Shown: positions 26,731-36,018, counted from the first letter of the stretch. The stretch is 64,000 bases of DNA from Aestuariivita sp. (GCF_021404545.1 NZ_JAAWWD010000007.1:1-64000), one strand, 5' to 3'. Notes: generated from the letters alone by a model not told the origin. Numbers and translations are program-made.

Positions 26731-28170
26731 ATGACCTCAGATCTCTCCTCAGATGACCACATCAGCTGGTCTGAATTCCTTGGCGCGGTGCATGTCCCCT
26801 CGCTGCTGCTGGTGTGTCTTGCCGTTTGGCTGCATGCCGCCGACAGCCTGATGGTCGCCACCATGCTGCCGTCAATCGTGGACGAGATCGGCGGGGCCGC
26901 TTTGGTGGGCTGGTCGATTGCCCTTTATGAGTTGGGCTCGATCGTTACCGGGGCGGCCTCGGCTCTCCTGGTGATGCGCCACGGGTTTCGTGCACCGATG
27001 ACCGTCGCCGCGCTGATCTTTGGCACGGGCTGTCTGCTTTCGGCGCTCAGCCCGACGATGCCCTTGATGCTGAGTGGGCGCCTGCTCCAGGGCCTGGGCG
27101 GTGGCGGGTTGGTCGCCATGGGCTTTGTCGCCGTGTCGGTCCTGTTTCCCCCCCGCTATACCGCTCGGGCCATGGCTGCGATTTCCGCGCTTTGGGGCAT
27201 GTCGGCCTTTACCGGCCCGTTGATCGGCGGATTGTTTGTCGAGTTCGCAAGCTGGCGCTGGGGGTTCGTCTTCTTCGGCGCACAGGCTTTTGGCCTGGCC
27301 ATTTGGATCCTTCTGCGCGCACCCGTCGGTGGGCGGTCTGCGGACGCCGGGCACGCCGGTTTTCCGGCTTTACGTCTGGTCTTGCTGTTGGCGGCGGTGT
27401 TGTTCGTGGCCATTGCGGGAATCGACGTTCAGCCGTTTCAGACCACCCTTCTGATCCTTGCGGGCCTTGCGGCGTTCCTTCTGTTCCTGCATCAGGACAG
27501 CCAGGCATCGCGCGACACGCGGCTTTTGCCTGCGGCCCCGTTCGATCCCCGACGCCCCGCCGGAGCGACCCTGTCGATGATCCTGGCGCTGTCGGTCGCC
27601 ACCATCGCGATCACCGCCTTCGGACCGCTGATGATGACAGCCATTCATGGCGCATCGGCCCTGATCGTTGGCTATATCGTGGCATGTTCTTCAATTGGCT
27701 GGACAGTCACGGCGCTGCTGGTCTCATCGGCGCCTGAACGGCGCGACCCGGTCTTGATCACAGCGGGCATCGCGCTTGTCGTACTGTCGATCCCTGCGTT
27801 TCTGTATGCCGTGCCCAACGGTCCGCTGTGGCTGATCGCGGTTTGCGCATTCGTGGAAGGTGGCGGCTTTGGCATGGCCTGGACCTTTATCCTGCGCCGC
27901 ACAACGGCTTTGTCTCCACCCGAGGAAGCGCAACGTATCGCGGGCGCTCTGCCCACAGTTCAGCGGTTCGGTTATGCGTTGGGAGCGGCCTATATCGGCA
28001 TCGTCGCCAATGCGGCCGGTTTTTTTGAGATGTCCACGCCAGAGGAGGCGCGTGATGTGGCCCAGGTCGTTTTTCTCGCCTGCCTGCCGCCCGCGCTTCT
28101 GGCCTTGCCCGGCCTGTGGGGTCTGGTGCGCGCGCGCCCCGAGCGTCTGGCGTATTCGCACTTGCAATAG
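26731..28170 (+). CDS. MFS transporter of the DHA2 (14-segment) type
   Basis: 479 aa with about 14 hydrophobic segments. Motif C-like segment GRLLQGLGGGGLVAMGFVAVSVLF and WGMSAFTGPLIGGLFVEFASWRWGFVFF are typical of DHA2 drug exporters, but the classical motif A is weak. Probably drug or metabolite efflux. GCAAGGAGC precedes the ATG. Its end is 81 bp from rplY on the same strand. Confidence 0.82.
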   Translation: MTSDLSSDDHISWSEFLGAVHVPSLLLVCLAVWLHAADSLMVATMLPSIVDEIGGAALVGWSIALYELGSIVTGAASALLVMRHGFRAPMTVAALIFGTGCLLSALSPTMPLMLSGRLLQGLGGGGLVAMGFVAVSVLFPPRYTARAMAAISALWGMSAFTGPLIGGLFVEFASWRWGFVFFGAQAFGLAIWILLRAPVGGRSADAGHAGFPALRLVLLLAAVLFVAIAGIDVQPFQTTLLILAGLAAFLLFLHQDSQASRDTRLLPAAPFDPRRPAGATLSMILALSVATIAITAFGPLMMTAIHGASALIVGYIVACSSIGWTVTALLVSSAPERRDPVLITAGIALVVLSIPAFLYAVPNGPLWLIAVCAFVEGGGFGMAWTFILRRTTALSPPEEAQRIAGALPTVQRFGYALGAAYIGIVANAAGFFEMSTPEEARDVAQVVFLACLPPALLALPGLWGLVRARPERLAYSHLQ

Positions 28171-28251
28171 GGCCGTTTCCGGTCTAGACGCGCGGCTTCA
28201 TGCGGGGTGACAGCCTTGGAGGCACCCTGCCCTTATATATTGGAGAACATT

Positions 28252-28896
28252 ATGGCTGGTGAGATTCCTGATCTCGTAGCCCTGGAACGGACGGGGACAG
28301 GCAAGGGCGCCGCTCGTCAGGCCCGCCGCGCGGGGCTGGTTCCGGGGATTGTTTTTGGCGGCGATACCGATCCGCTGCCGATCAGCATTCCGTTTAACGA
28401 GCTGTTCAAACGGCTGAAAGACGGGCGATTCAAGTCGACCCTGTTTAACATGAAGATCGACGGGCATGACGATGTCCGCGTGATCTGCCGCGATGTGCAG
28501 CGTGACGTGGTCAAGGACCTGCCGACCCACGTGGATTTCATCCGCCTGCGCCGGACCACGAAGATCAACCTCTTCATTCCGGTTGAGTTCGAAAACGAAG
28601 GCGCAGCACCCGGCCTGAAAAAAGGCGGCGTGCTGACTGTCGTGCGCCCCGAGGTTGAGCTGGTGGTGACCGCTGGCGATATCCCCGAAAAGCTGACCGT
28701 GGATCTGAGCGGGCTGGAGATCGGCGACACGATCACCATCTCCTCGATCACCTTGCCGGCCGGCTCCAAGCCGACAATCGACCGGGACTTCGTGATCGCG
28801 AACATCCAGGCACCGTCTGGCCTGCGCTCGTCCGAGAACGAAGAGGATGATGAGGCCGACACCGAGGCGGATGAAACCGCGACTGCCGAAGAGTAA
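28252..28896 (+). CDS. rplY: 50S ribosomal protein L25/Ctc
   Basis: 214 aa, the long TL5/Ctc form: N-terminal L25 domain binding 5S rRNA ([21 protein letters not shown]) and a C-terminal beta domain, with an acidic tail ([16 protein letters not shown]). The start MAGEIPDL has GGAG 6 nt before it. A strong terminator follows at 28921. pth is the usual neighbour and follows after a gene on the other strand. Confidence 0.95.
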   Translation: MAGEIPDLVALERTGTGKGAARQARRAGLVPGIVFGGDTDPLPISIPFNELFKRLKDGRFKSTLFNMKIDGHDDVRVICRDVQRDVVKDLPTHVDFIRLRRTTKINLFIPVEFENEGAAPGLKKGGVLTVVRPEVELVVTAGDIPEKLTVDLSGLEIGDTITISSITLPAGSKPTIDRDFVIANIQAPSGLRSSENEEDDEADTEADETATAEE

Positions 28897-28920
28897 GTCC
28901 CTCACACCGGTATTCGGACA

Positions 28921-28947
28921 AAAGGGGGCCTCCGTGGCCCCCTTTTT
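28921..28947 (+). terminator. Rho-independent terminator of rplY
   Basis: AAAGGGGGCC-TCCGT-GGCCCCCTTT, a perfect 10-bp stem with T-run (TTTTT), 24 nt after the rplY stop. Confidence 0.9.
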
Positions 28948-29025
28948 CGATCCCCGGCTCGCACACCTCGATAAATGAGCGGCTGCGCCGCATTCTTTTT
29001 TTACTTGTGCGCGGCCGCACGGGCC

Positions 29026-29072
29026 TTGGGACGCTGTCCCAATCCCTGGGAATATTTAAAGCCAGAAGAAGC
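29026..29072 (+). repeat. Dispersed 3'-end hairpin repeat, copy C
   Basis: TTGGGAC-GCT-GTCCCAA hairpin, then TCCCTGGGAATATTTAAAG and CCAGAAGAAGC. Sense orientation relative to rplY, 130 nt past its stop and beyond the ordinary terminator. Confidence 0.65.
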
Positions 29073-29191
29073 ACGGAACGGTGCTGTGGCGGCTTGCCGG
29101 AAAACCGCCTCAAAAGCCTGGCATGAGGTGGCAACAGAGCCTGCCCGGCGAAGGGGCACGATGATGTGCCGCGGCGCCCGCGGGCAGGTCT

Positions 29192-29503
29192 TCAGATCAG
29201 TTCCTGGACTGTTTCAAAGATCTCCAATGCTGGGGGCTCCAGATAGAGATCCCGGCTGCCGCCTGCGTCCTTATGGGCGGCGCGGAACGCCTCGGATTTG
29301 GTCCAGCCCTGAAAATCCGCTTCACTTTGCCAGGCTGTGTGCGAGGCATAAAGGACATGATCGTCGGCTTCGGGCCCACGCATCAGATGAAACGAGAGAA
29401 AGCCCGGCACGTCTTTGAGGTGGCTGTCGCGCTTGAGCCACAGCGCCTCGAACGCGTCAGCGGCATCGGGACGGACTTTGAACCGGTTCATTGTCAGATA
29501 CAT
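29192..29503 (-). CDS. IsdG-like heme-degrading monooxygenase (ABM fold)
   Basis: 103 aa from the start MYLTMNRFKV; the track frame starts 36 codons earlier without domain content. It is an ABM-fold dimer protein. Asn6, Trp67 (FQGWTKSEAF) and His77 (RAAH) occupy the positions of the Asn-Trp-His catalytic set of staphylococcal IsdG/IsdI, so heme cleavage releasing iron is the best guess; a generic ABM quinol monooxygenase is the alternative. Cytoplasmic. It stands divergent from pth between rplY and pth, an unusual position. Confidence 0.75.
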   Translation of the reverse strand: MYLTMNRFKVRPDAADAFEALWLKRDSHLKDVPGFLSFHLMRGPEADDHVLYASHTAWQSEADFQGWTKSEAFRAAHKDAGGSRDLYLEPPALEIFETVQELI

Positions 29504-29574
29504 TGTGGCCTCTCTGGAGTTTCGCTCGGTTTCAGGGCATATCGGAACCATCTGAGTAAAGCACAAGGCAGGCC

Positions 29575-30249
29575 ATGCAAATCTTTGTCGGACTTGGCAA
29601 TCCAGGGCCAAAATATGCGGCCAACCGGCACAATATCGGGTTCATGGCTTTGGATCGGATCGCGCGCGATCACGGGTTTGGCCCGTGGCGTGGCAAGTTT
29701 CAGGGTCAGGTTGCAGAAGGGCGGCTGGGCGATGAGAAGGTGATGCTTCTCAAGCCCGAGACCTTCATGAACCTGTCCGGTCAATCGGTGGGCGAGGCGA
29801 TGCGGTTTTATAAGCTGGAGCCTGACGACATCACTGTGTTCCATGACGAATTGGACCTTGCCCCCGGAAAGGTGCGCGTCAAGACAGGCGGCGGGCATGC
29901 GGGCCATAACGGGCTTAGATCCCTCCATGGCCATGTCGGAGAGGCCTACAGGCGTGTGCGGCTGGGGATCGGTCATCCCGGGCAGAAGGATCTTGTCTCG
30001 CATTACGTGTTGCATGATTTCGGCAAAGCCGATCAGGCCTGGCTGGACGATGTCCTGGATGGCCTCTCGGACGGGGCGGTGCATCTGGCGGCGGGAGACA
30101 GCGGCAGGTTTCTCAATGCGGTATCGCTGCGCACGGCTCCGGCCCGGTCCAGTATGTCGGCGCAGAAACACAAAGCCCCCGCCGCGCCCGACCCCGCGCC
30201 ACAAGAGAGCCGCAGCCCGATGCAGCGTCTGATCGACAAGTTCCGGTGA
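29575..30249 (+). CDS. pth: Peptidyl-tRNA hydrolase
   Basis: 224 aa. [19 protein letters not shown] includes the catalytic His20; [12 protein letters not shown] and [26 protein letters not shown] are family signatures. Frees tRNA from peptidyl-tRNA released by stalled ribosomes. The C-terminal 35 residues (PAPDPAPQ.. MQRLIDKFR) extend the E. coli length, as in other Rhodobacteraceae. Confidence 0.96.
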   Translation: MQIFVGLGNPGPKYAANRHNIGFMALDRIARDHGFGPWRGKFQGQVAEGRLGDEKVMLLKPETFMNLSGQSVGEAMRFYKLEPDDITVFHDELDLAPGKVRVKTGGGHAGHNGLRSLHGHVGEAYRRVRLGIGHPGQKDLVSHYVLHDFGKADQAWLDDVLDGLSDGAVHLAAGDSGRFLNAVSLRTAPARSSMSAQKHKAPAAPDPAPQESRSPMQRLIDKFR

Positions 30250-30365
30250 GCCCAAACGTGCGACAGGGGCGAACACGGTCGGAACGGTGAGGCTGACGGC
30301 ACGTCGGCATTGCGGGGTCGGCTCAAGAGCTTACGCTGTGAGAAATGGGCTGGAGGATGCGGAAG

Positions 30366-31532
30366 ATGCGCAAATTTGGGAAATGGTTGGGCCGGATCCT
30401 TTTTATGCTGGTTTTGGCAGGCGGCGTTGTTGCGGTCTGGAAATGGGAAGAGATCCAGCGCCTCCATTTCGTGACAACGATCTTCGATGCCGACCGGATC
30501 GTCCATAACTTCAGCAATATGGAAGAGGCGTTTCTGACCGTACCGGTGCTACGGGGCGACGGGCCTGTCATCCCATTGCCCGATGGGCCGCCGATGACCC
30601 TGCCCCCGGCTGTCGCGAACTGGGTTGTGGAGGCGGACCTGACCTCTCTTTTGGTGCTCAAGCGCGGCGACGTGGTGTTTGAGGACTATTACCGCGGCAC
30701 CACGGCTGAGGATCGCCGTATCTCGTGGTCGTTGGCCAAGAGCTATGTTTCGGCCCTGTTCGGGATCTTGCTGACCGAGGGCGCAATCGGATCGCTGGGC
30801 GATCCCGTCACGCAATATGTGCCCGCATTGGTGGGCAGCGCCTATGAGGGGGTGAGCATTCGCAATGTCCTGCAGATGTCGAGCGGAGTGGTCTTTGACG
30901 AGGACTATCTCGATCAGTCCTCCGACATACGGCGTATGGGCCGGGTTCTGGCCCTGGGCGGGCTGATGGATGACTTCACGGCCAGTTTTACCGAACGCTC
31001 CGGCCCGCCGGGTGAGACATGGCGCTATGTCTCGCTTGACACCCATGTGATTGGCATGGTGATCCGAGGGGCGACGGGACGGTCGGTTGCCGATCTGATG
31101 GGAGAAAAGATCATGACCCCGCTTGGGCTGGAAGGCGCGCCCAGCTTTGCCAGCGATGGGGCCGGTGTCGCGATCGTTCTGGGGGGGCTCATCATGACCA
31201 CGCGCGACTACGCGCGGTTCGGGCAGATGATCGCACAGAACGGCACATGGAATGGACGGCAGATCGTGCCGGAGGAGTGGATCGCGGCCTCGACCCGGGC
31301 AAGCGCGCCGACAGACCCGGATCGCGTCGGGTATGGCTATCAGTGGTGGATCCCGATCGGAGCGGAGCCGGGAGAGTTTTTCGGGCGTGGCATCTATGGG
31401 CAATACATCTATATCGATCAGCAAAGAGATGTTGTGATCGTCACCACCGCCGCCGATCTTGAGTTCCGTCAACCAGGCGTACATCGCGGCAATATCGAGC
31501 GGATGCGCGAGATTGCCGCAGCCACGCAGTAG
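30366..31532 (+). CDS. Membrane-anchored beta-lactamase-family serine hydrolase
   Basis: 388 aa from the third ATG (30366), which has GGAGG 9 nt upstream; ATGs at 30345 and 30357 are possible. An N-terminal signal anchor (ILFMLVLAGGVVAVW) precedes a class C-like hydrolase domain with nucleophile motif SLAKS (SxxK), Tyr motif YVSLD (YxS in place of YxN), and GRGIYGQY near the KTG position. Predicted periplasmic; could be an esterase, amidase or D-Ala-D-Ala peptidase rather than a beta-lactamase. Followed 13 bp later by a DUF2237 gene. Confidence 0.8.
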   Translation: MRKFGKWLGRILFMLVLAGGVVAVWKWEEIQRLHFVTTIFDADRIVHNFSNMEEAFLTVPVLRGDGPVIPLPDGPPMTLPPAVANWVVEADLTSLLVLKRGDVVFEDYYRGTTAEDRRISWSLAKSYVSALFGILLTEGAIGSLGDPVTQYVPALVGSAYEGVSIRNVLQMSSGVVFDEDYLDQSSDIRRMGRVLALGGLMDDFTASFTERSGPPGETWRYVSLDTHVIGMVIRGATGRSVADLMGEKIMTPLGLEGAPSFASDGAGVAIVLGGLIMTTRDYARFGQMIAQNGTWNGRQIVPEEWIAASTRASAPTDPDRVGYGYQWWIPIGAEPGEFFGRGIYGQYIYIDQQRDVVIVTTAADLEFRQPGVHRGNIERMREIAAATQ

Positions 31533-31545
31533 AAAAGGACCGGCC

Positions 31546-31920
31546 ATGGAACCCGATGAGAGCGTCAATGTCTTGGGCGGCGCACTGGAGCTTTGCTCTA
31601 CTTCGCCGATGACTGGGTTCTTCCGAGATGGCCATTGCAACACCTGTGCCAGCGATCATGGCAGCCATACTGTATGCGCGGTCATGACTGCGGAGTTTTT
31701 GGCCTTTTCCAAATATGTCGGGAACGACCTGAGCACGCCGCGCCCGGAATTCGGATTTGGCGGGCTCAAGCCCGGCGATCAATGGTGCCTTTGCGCCGGA
31801 CGGTTTCTTCAGGCTGCTGAAGAAGGTTGCGCACCACGGGTGCGATTGGGCTCGACCCATGCGCGCGCACTCGAGGTGGTGCCATTGGATATGTTGAGAT
31901 CCTATGGGCTCGACGGGTGA
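31546..31920 (+). CDS. DUF2237 family protein
   Basis: 124 aa. Starts MEPDESVNVLG with AAAGGAC upstream and shows the family pattern NVLGGALELCSTSPMTGFFRDGHCNTC (broken here) and GDQWCLCAGRF, with conserved cysteines. Function unknown; cytoplasmic. Likely co-transcribed with the upstream hydrolase gene. A two-hairpin palindromic structure begins directly after its stop. Confidence 0.85.
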   Translation: MEPDESVNVLGGALELCSTSPMTGFFRDGHCNTCASDHGSHTVCAVMTAEFLAFSKYVGNDLSTPRPEFGFGGLKPGDQWCLCAGRFLQAAEEGCAPRVRLGSTHARALEVVPLDMLRSYGLDG

Positions 31921-31922
31921 GG

Positions 31923-31970
31923 TGGGCAGAAAATGACACATTTTCTGCCCAGAATTTGTGTCAAATTCTG
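31923..31970. repeat. Tandem perfect palindromes right after DUF2237 stop
   Basis: TGGGCAGAAAATG-ACA-CATTTTCTGCCCA (13-bp stem) immediately followed by, and sharing two bases with, CAGAATTTG-TGT-CAAATTCTG (9-bp stem). Begins 3 nt after the stop. Likely a transcription end or mRNA-stabilising pair; see also 34371-34420. Confidence 0.6.
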
Positions 31971-32372
31971 GCGCGGAGCCGGAATGCCGCTTCGTCTGAA
32001 ATCCCGGATCCCGTATCGGCACATGTCGCTGCATTGACCTGAAATTTCTGAGAACCGGCCAAAATCTGCGGTCATGCCCTTTCTATCCGTTTTACATCGG
32101 TGCGCATCGATCCAAACCGACTGCGACGTTCTGAGCAGGACGCTCCTGGGGCCCCTCAAAGGGGCATAGGCAGATGCGCACGTCCTGCAGCGTGACGCCA
32201 TCGGCCTGGCAAGAGCTTGTTAGAGCCGGATCTCCCCCGGCGCGGATTGCTCGGGTCAAATCCCCGGACAACGCGCTCAATCCTGCGATACGGCAACGGC
32301 TTTGAACGCGGCGGAGGGCGCTGCGCTTGAACATTCAATGAGAACCGGGCCAGACCGCTCCGTCACTGTCCC
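31971..32372. other. Gene-poor gap containing the RNase T2-like remnant
   Basis: About 400 bp between DUF2237 and the acidic secreted protein. Apart from the tandem palindromes at its left end and the putative RNase T2 scrap, no gene, RNA or repeat was seen. Confidence 0.4.
32092..32290 (-). pseudogene. Probable ribonuclease T2 C-terminal remnant
   Basis: The - strand reads SSCQADGVTLQDVRICLCP, closely resembling the C-terminal RNase T2 pattern (..C..G.LQEVRICL..) with a trailing RPAQNVAVGLDRC like the usual RxCG.DV..DC. A second frame just upstream gives FDPSNPRRG, like the A-F-L-x-A-N-P segment, implying a frameshift. No catalytic CAS motifs remain. It lies in a gene-poor gap; its original extent cannot be fixed. 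Confidence 0.4.
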
Positions 32373-32633
32373 TCAACTGTCATCGTCTTCGTCCTCGCCA
32401 TCCTCTTCGTCCTCTTCTCCTCCGTCGCCCTCATCGTCTTCGCTCTCGTCACCGCTTGCCCCGTCAGCGTCGCTCATCGCAAAGATCAGGTCCGAGGCGG
32501 CGCGGTCCATATCTCCGGAAAGGGAGGTCACCATATTCGGGGGCCGTTCAATGGTCAGAGGAACGGACATACCCGCAAAGGCTGCGCTCCCCATCAGGAG
32601 AGTCACTGCGGAGAGGGTCAAAGTCGTTTTCAT
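32373..32633 (-). CDS. Small secreted protein with extreme acidic C-terminus
   Basis: 86 aa from MKTTLTLSAVTLLMGSAAFAG; the preceding AAAGGA (9 nt) supports this start rather than the one six codons upstream. After the signal peptide comes a 30-residue stretch with no known motif, then a tail of Asp, Glu, Gly and Ser (DDEGDGGEEDEEDGEDEDDD). The tail could bind divalent cations or polycations; no family recognised. The coding DNA of the tail is a run of GAG/GAC/GAT codons that reads Ser-rich on the other strand (the track ORF 32302-32871 is that shadow). Confidence 0.6.
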   Translation of the reverse strand: MKTTLTLSAVTLLMGSAAFAGMSVPLTIERPPNMVTSLSGDMDRAASDLIFAMSDADGASGDESEDDEGDGGEEDEEDGEDEDDDS

Positions 32634-33082
32634 CGTATCCAGTCCTTTCATTCTTCAGGCCCGTCCTGGCCCACTCCGGGCAGGAACGGAACAGTCCAAA
32701 CCTGCGCGCCTCGTGGATCGCAAGGAGCCTCCAACTGCTAACAAAGATAGGGGGTTGGAGATCACACAGAAGGGGTCCGATGCCAGACGGCGGGAAACGG
32801 CTGATCTAGGTCCAGAGTGGCCTTGGTTTATCAAAGATGGGGCAGGTTTTTCCAGACAGCCGGCTCAATGAACCATGCCGACGCCGATCCTGAGGGACTG
32901 ACCGCGTGACGTCTGCAAGAAGTCCGAAGGCGCTCTGACCCCGTCAGGCGGGCGGTCCCGCTCCAACAACCGGCGTGCTGCAGACATGACGCGCAAAATC
33001 CGCCGCAGATCCCCAGACTGCCCGAGGCCAGCCAGGCTCACCCCCGGATCGGCGGAGTGTCGCGCCGCTCAGGCCAGTCACC
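32634..33082. other. Intergenic region between acidic protein and trpB, no gene seen
   Basis: About 450 bp. The ORFs here (32302-32871 +, 32944-33153 -) are compositionally odd and lack recognised features. No strong terminator was found for trpB. Confidence 0.4.
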
Positions 33083-34312
33083 TCAGTACTTGTCGGCCAT
33101 CTCAAAGCCCAACGCGCGGGCGACGGTGAAGATATCCTTGTCCCCTCGTCCACACATATTCATGCAGATCAAGTGATCAGTGGGCAGCTTGGGCGCGATC
33201 TTCATCACATGGGCCAACGCGTGGCTGGGCTCGAGAGCCGGAATGATGCCCTCTTTCTCGCAACACAGCTGAAAGGCCTCCAATGCCTCCACATCAGTGA
33301 TCGACACATATTCGGCGCGACCGATGTCATGCAGCCAGGCATGTTCCGGCCCGATGCCCGGATAGTCGAGCCCTGCGGAGATCGAGAACCCTTCCAGGAT
33401 CTGTCCATCGTCATCCTGTAACAGATAGGTCCGGTTGCCATGGAGCACACCGGGACGCCCGCCAGTGAGGGAGGCGCAATGCTCCATCTTGTCGTTCACA
33501 CCCTTGCCGCCAGCCTCGACCCCGATGATGGCGACTTCGGTATCGTCAAGGAATGGATAAAAAAGACCCATCGCGTTCGAGCCGCCCCCGATGGCGGCGA
33601 TCAGCGTATCTGGCAATCGCCCTTCGGCGGCCATCATCTGTTCCTTGGTTTCCTTGCCGATGATCGCCTGAAAATCGCGCACCATGGCCGGATAGGGGTG
33701 GGGACCGGCGACCGTGCCGATGCAGTAGAACGTATCCCGGACATTCGTGACCCAGTCGCGCAACGCGTCATTCATCGCGTCTTTCAGCGTACCCCGGCCC
33801 GAAGTGACGGGGATTACCTCGGCGCCCAATAGCTTCATGCGAAAGACGTTGGGCGCCTGCCGTTCAACGTCATGGGCGCCCATGTAAACAATGCATTTCA
33901 GACCGAATTTGGCGCAGACAGTGGCGGTGGCCACGCCGTGCTGGCCCGCGCCGGTTTCTGCAATGATGCGGCTTTTACCCATGCGGCGCGCCAGAATGAT
34001 CTGGCCCAGCACGTTGTTGATCTTGTGGGCGCCGGTATGGTTCAGCTCATCGCGCTTGAGATAGATCTTCGCGCCGCCCAGATGCGTGGTCAGCCGTTCG
34101 GCATAATAAAGCGGGCTGGGTCGGCCCACGTAATGGGTCCAAAGATCCTGCATCTCGGACCAGAAGCTGTCATCGGTCTTGGCGCGCTCGTATTGCTCTT
34201 CCAACTCCAGGATCAGCGGCATGAGCGTCTCCGAGACGAACCGCCCGCCAAAATCGCCGAACCGGCCGTTCTCGTCCGGTCCCCTCATGAAAGAGTTGAA
34301 AAGATCATTCAT
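33083..34312 (-). CDS. trpB: Tryptophan synthase beta subunit
   Basis: 409 aa PLP enzyme joining indole and serine. PLP Lys97 in HTGAHKINN, phosphate loop [16 protein letters not shown] and the C-terminal CGRGDKD. The usual partner trpA is 12 kb away on the opposite strand. Reading leftward, trpF, a small ORF and trpB form a series; two palindromes and about 110 bp separate the small ORF from trpB. Confidence 0.97.
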   Translation of the reverse strand: MNDLFNSFMRGPDENGRFGDFGGRFVSETLMPLILELEEQYERAKTDDSFWSEMQDLWTHYVGRPSPLYYAERLTTHLGGAKIYLKRDELNHTGAHKINNVLGQIILARRMGKSRIIAETGAGQHGVATATVCAKFGLKCIVYMGAHDVERQAPNVFRMKLLGAEVIPVTSGRGTLKDAMNDALRDWVTNVRDTFYCIGTVAGPHPYPAMVRDFQAIIGKETKEQMMAAEGRLPDTLIAAIGGGSNAMGLFYPFLDDTEVAIIGVEAGGKGVNDKMEHCASLTGGRPGVLHGNRTYLLQDDDGQILEGFSISAGLDYPGIGPEHAWLHDIGRAEYVSITDVEALEAFQLCCEKEGIIPALEPSHALAHVMKIAPKLPTDHLICMNMCGRGDKDIFTVARALGFEMADKY

Positions 34313-34370
34313 AGCGACATTCCCCGTATCGTTGTCAGCGGTTTAGCGAGACCGGGCGCAAGGGTAAAGC

Positions 34371-34420
34371 GATCCTTCGAAGGATCACTGACAGGGGTGG
34401 GCGAATTTTCGAAAATTCGC
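34371..34420. repeat. Two perfect palindromes between the small ORF and trpB
   Basis: GATCCTTCGAAGGATC (34371-34386) and GCGAATTTTCGAAAATTCGC (34401-34420, whose last base is in the stop codon of the small ORF). Both are centred on TTCGAA or TCGA. They follow a stop directly, like the pair at 31923-31970, and may be 3' end structures or attenuating hairpins in front of trpB. Confidence 0.55.
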
Positions 34421-34650
34421 TACTCTAGGGGATAGATCGGCGCGCGGTTGCAAAACACCACGAAATGGCCGTTGTTCTCAATCGCCCGAAAGCCGCGCCG
34501 CCGCACCTCTCGGCAAAAGAGTTCCCGTCCCGCGATGCGCTCGACGTCCCGCACCCGGCGTCGGACAACGCCGCCGGTTTGCGCGGCCTTCGCGCTGAAA
34601 ACGTGGTCAAGCCAGATCTGCGGGTCGAGGAATTCGGGCATGCTGCTCAT
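34420..34650 (-). CDS. Small conserved-looking protein between trpF and trpB
   Basis: About 76 aa; the track start is a TTG six codons earlier and the true start is uncertain (weak Shine-Dalgarno). Hydrophilic, Arg-rich: VRRRVRDVERIAGRELFCREVRRRGFRAIENNGHFVVFCNR. A gene of this size and place is often seen between trpF and trpB in this group, but no function is known to me. The stop overlaps the edge of a perfect palindrome. Confidence 0.6.
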   Translation of the reverse strand: MSSMPEFLDPQIWLDHVFSAKAAQTGGVVRRRVRDVERIAGRELFCREVRRRGFRAIENNGHFVVFCNRAPIYPLE

Positions 34651-34674
34651 GCCCCGAAGCTGCCCCAAACAGAG

Positions 34675-35367
34675 TTACTTTTGGGTTAACTCCTGGTCTG
34701 CGGGACCGAACGCCGCCGCCGACGCGGTCGCGGCGCGCACGAAATCCCGGATCAGGCCCACATCCTTGATCCCCGGCGCGCGTTCGACGCCCGAGGCCAC
34801 ATCGACCTGGCGCGCGCCCGTCATCCGTATCGCCTCGCCCACGTTCTCGGGCGTGAGCCCCCCCGCCAGCATCCACGGCAGTTTCCAGTGCTTGCGCCCG
34901 GCCAGCAGACGCCAGTCAAAGATCAGGCCGTTGCCGCCGGGCAAAACGGCATCACGCGGCGGTTTGGCATCGATCAAGAGCTGATCGGCGACATCCGAAA
35001 AAGCATCGATCGCCGCCAGATCGCCCGCATCCGCGATACCGATGACCTTCATCACCGGCAAGCCAAACAGTGTTTTGATCTCACGCACCCGCTCTGGGGT
35101 CTCTGCCCCGTGCAGTTGCAAAACATCCAGCGGAACCTGCGTCAGCAGATCCTCAAGCTCGGCATCGGTCGCGTTCACTGTCAGGCCCACCGTGGCCACG
35201 CCAACGGGCACGGCTGTGGCCAGGTGGGCCGCCTTGACCGGATCGACATACCGCGGCGATTTGGCAAAAAAGTTAAAGCCCAGATATCGCGCGCCTGCTG
35301 CCGCAGCCGCGCTCACTTGGTCCACCGTGGTCAGCCCACAGATTTTGACGGATACATCAGATGGCAT
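34675..35367 (-). CDS. trpF: Phosphoribosylanthranilate isomerase
   Basis: 230 aa TIM barrel. [12 protein letters not shown] with catalytic Cys10, [18 protein letters not shown] (acid Asp) and the phosphate-binding [22 protein letters not shown]. Isomerises PRA to CdRP in tryptophan synthesis. Begins 12 bp after the LapA gene and precedes a small ORF and trpB. Confidence 0.95.
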   Translation of the reverse strand: MPSDVSVKICGLTTVDQVSAAAAAGARYLGFNFFAKSPRYVDPVKAAHLATAVPVGVATVGLTVNATDAELEDLLTQVPLDVLQLHGAETPERVREIKTLFGLPVMKVIGIADAGDLAAIDAFSDVADQLLIDAKPPRDAVLPGGNGLIFDWRLLAGRKHWKLPWMLAGGLTPENVGEAIRMTGARQVDVASGVERAPGIKDVGLIRDFVRAATASAAAFGPADQELTQK

Positions 35368-35379
35368 AGTGCCGGAGCT

Positions 35380-35730
35380 TTAGCTTGCTTCGTCCAGAAG
35401 CGCCAGAACCTCATCCTTCTGCCCGGCTTTCTCGCCTTTGAGCCGGGTCACCTCGCGTTCCAGCTGCTTGGCTTCGCGTGACTTCACGCTTGCCAGGCGC
35501 CGGTGCTTGTATTCCCGCATCCATTCCCAGACAAAGCCGATCACCAGCCCCGACACGATCCCGCCAAACACGACGACAAAGAGCGGCAACTCGATCTGCC
35601 AGTTCAAACCAAAGAGCTCGGACAGCCCGCCCGGCAGAAGCTGCAATGTCACCTCGCCCCGATTGGCCATCGCAATCGACACGAGCACGATCGCCAGTAC
35701 CGCCAGAAACGCATAGCGAATGTAACGCAT
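35380..35730 (-). CDS. LapA-family (DUF1049) membrane protein
   Basis: 116 aa. Two membrane helices (YAFLAVLAIVLVSIAMAN; LPLFVVVFGGIVSGLVIGFVWEWM) then a cytoplasmic coiled coil (REAKQLEREVTRLKGEKAG). Matches LapA/YciS proteins, linked in enterobacteria to LPS assembly control. Commonly found after ihfB, as here (6 bp). Confidence 0.88.
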   Translation of the reverse strand: MRYIRYAFLAVLAIVLVSIAMANRGEVTLQLLPGGLSELFGLNWQIELPLFVVVFGGIVSGLVIGFVWEWMREYKHRRLASVKSREAKQLEREVTRLKGEKAGQKDEVLALLDEAS

Positions 35731-35736
35731 GTGATC

Positions 35737-36018
35737 CTATTTCCCGTTCAACCTGTCGCGCAGTAACTTGCCCGTCTTAAAAAACGGGACATGTTTTTCT
35801 TCGACCGCAACCGTTTCGCCCGTGCGCGGATTGCGCCCAATACGCGCATCCCGCTTCTTGACCGAAAACGCCCCAAAACCGCGCAGCTCGACCCGGTCGC
35901 CACGTGCCATCGCATTGGTCACCTCTTCGAACACGGTGTTGACGATCCGTTCCACATCGCGCTGATATAGATGCGGGTTCTCTTCGGCAATCTTCTGGAT
36001 CAATTCGGACCGTATCAT
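35737..36018 (-). CDS. ihfB: Integration host factor beta subunit
   Basis: 93 aa HU/IHF fold: [36 protein letters not shown] on the beta arm and KLLRDRLN at the end. Forms a heterodimer with IhfA and bends DNA. rpsA-ihfB-lapA order is conserved in alphaproteobacteria. A purine-rich GGGGGAGA precedes the ATG. Confidence 0.95.
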   Translation of the reverse strand: MIRSELIQKIAEENPHLYQRDVERIVNTVFEEVTNAMARGDRVELRGFGAFSVKKRDARIGRNPRTGETVAVEEKHVPFFKTGKLLRDRLNGK

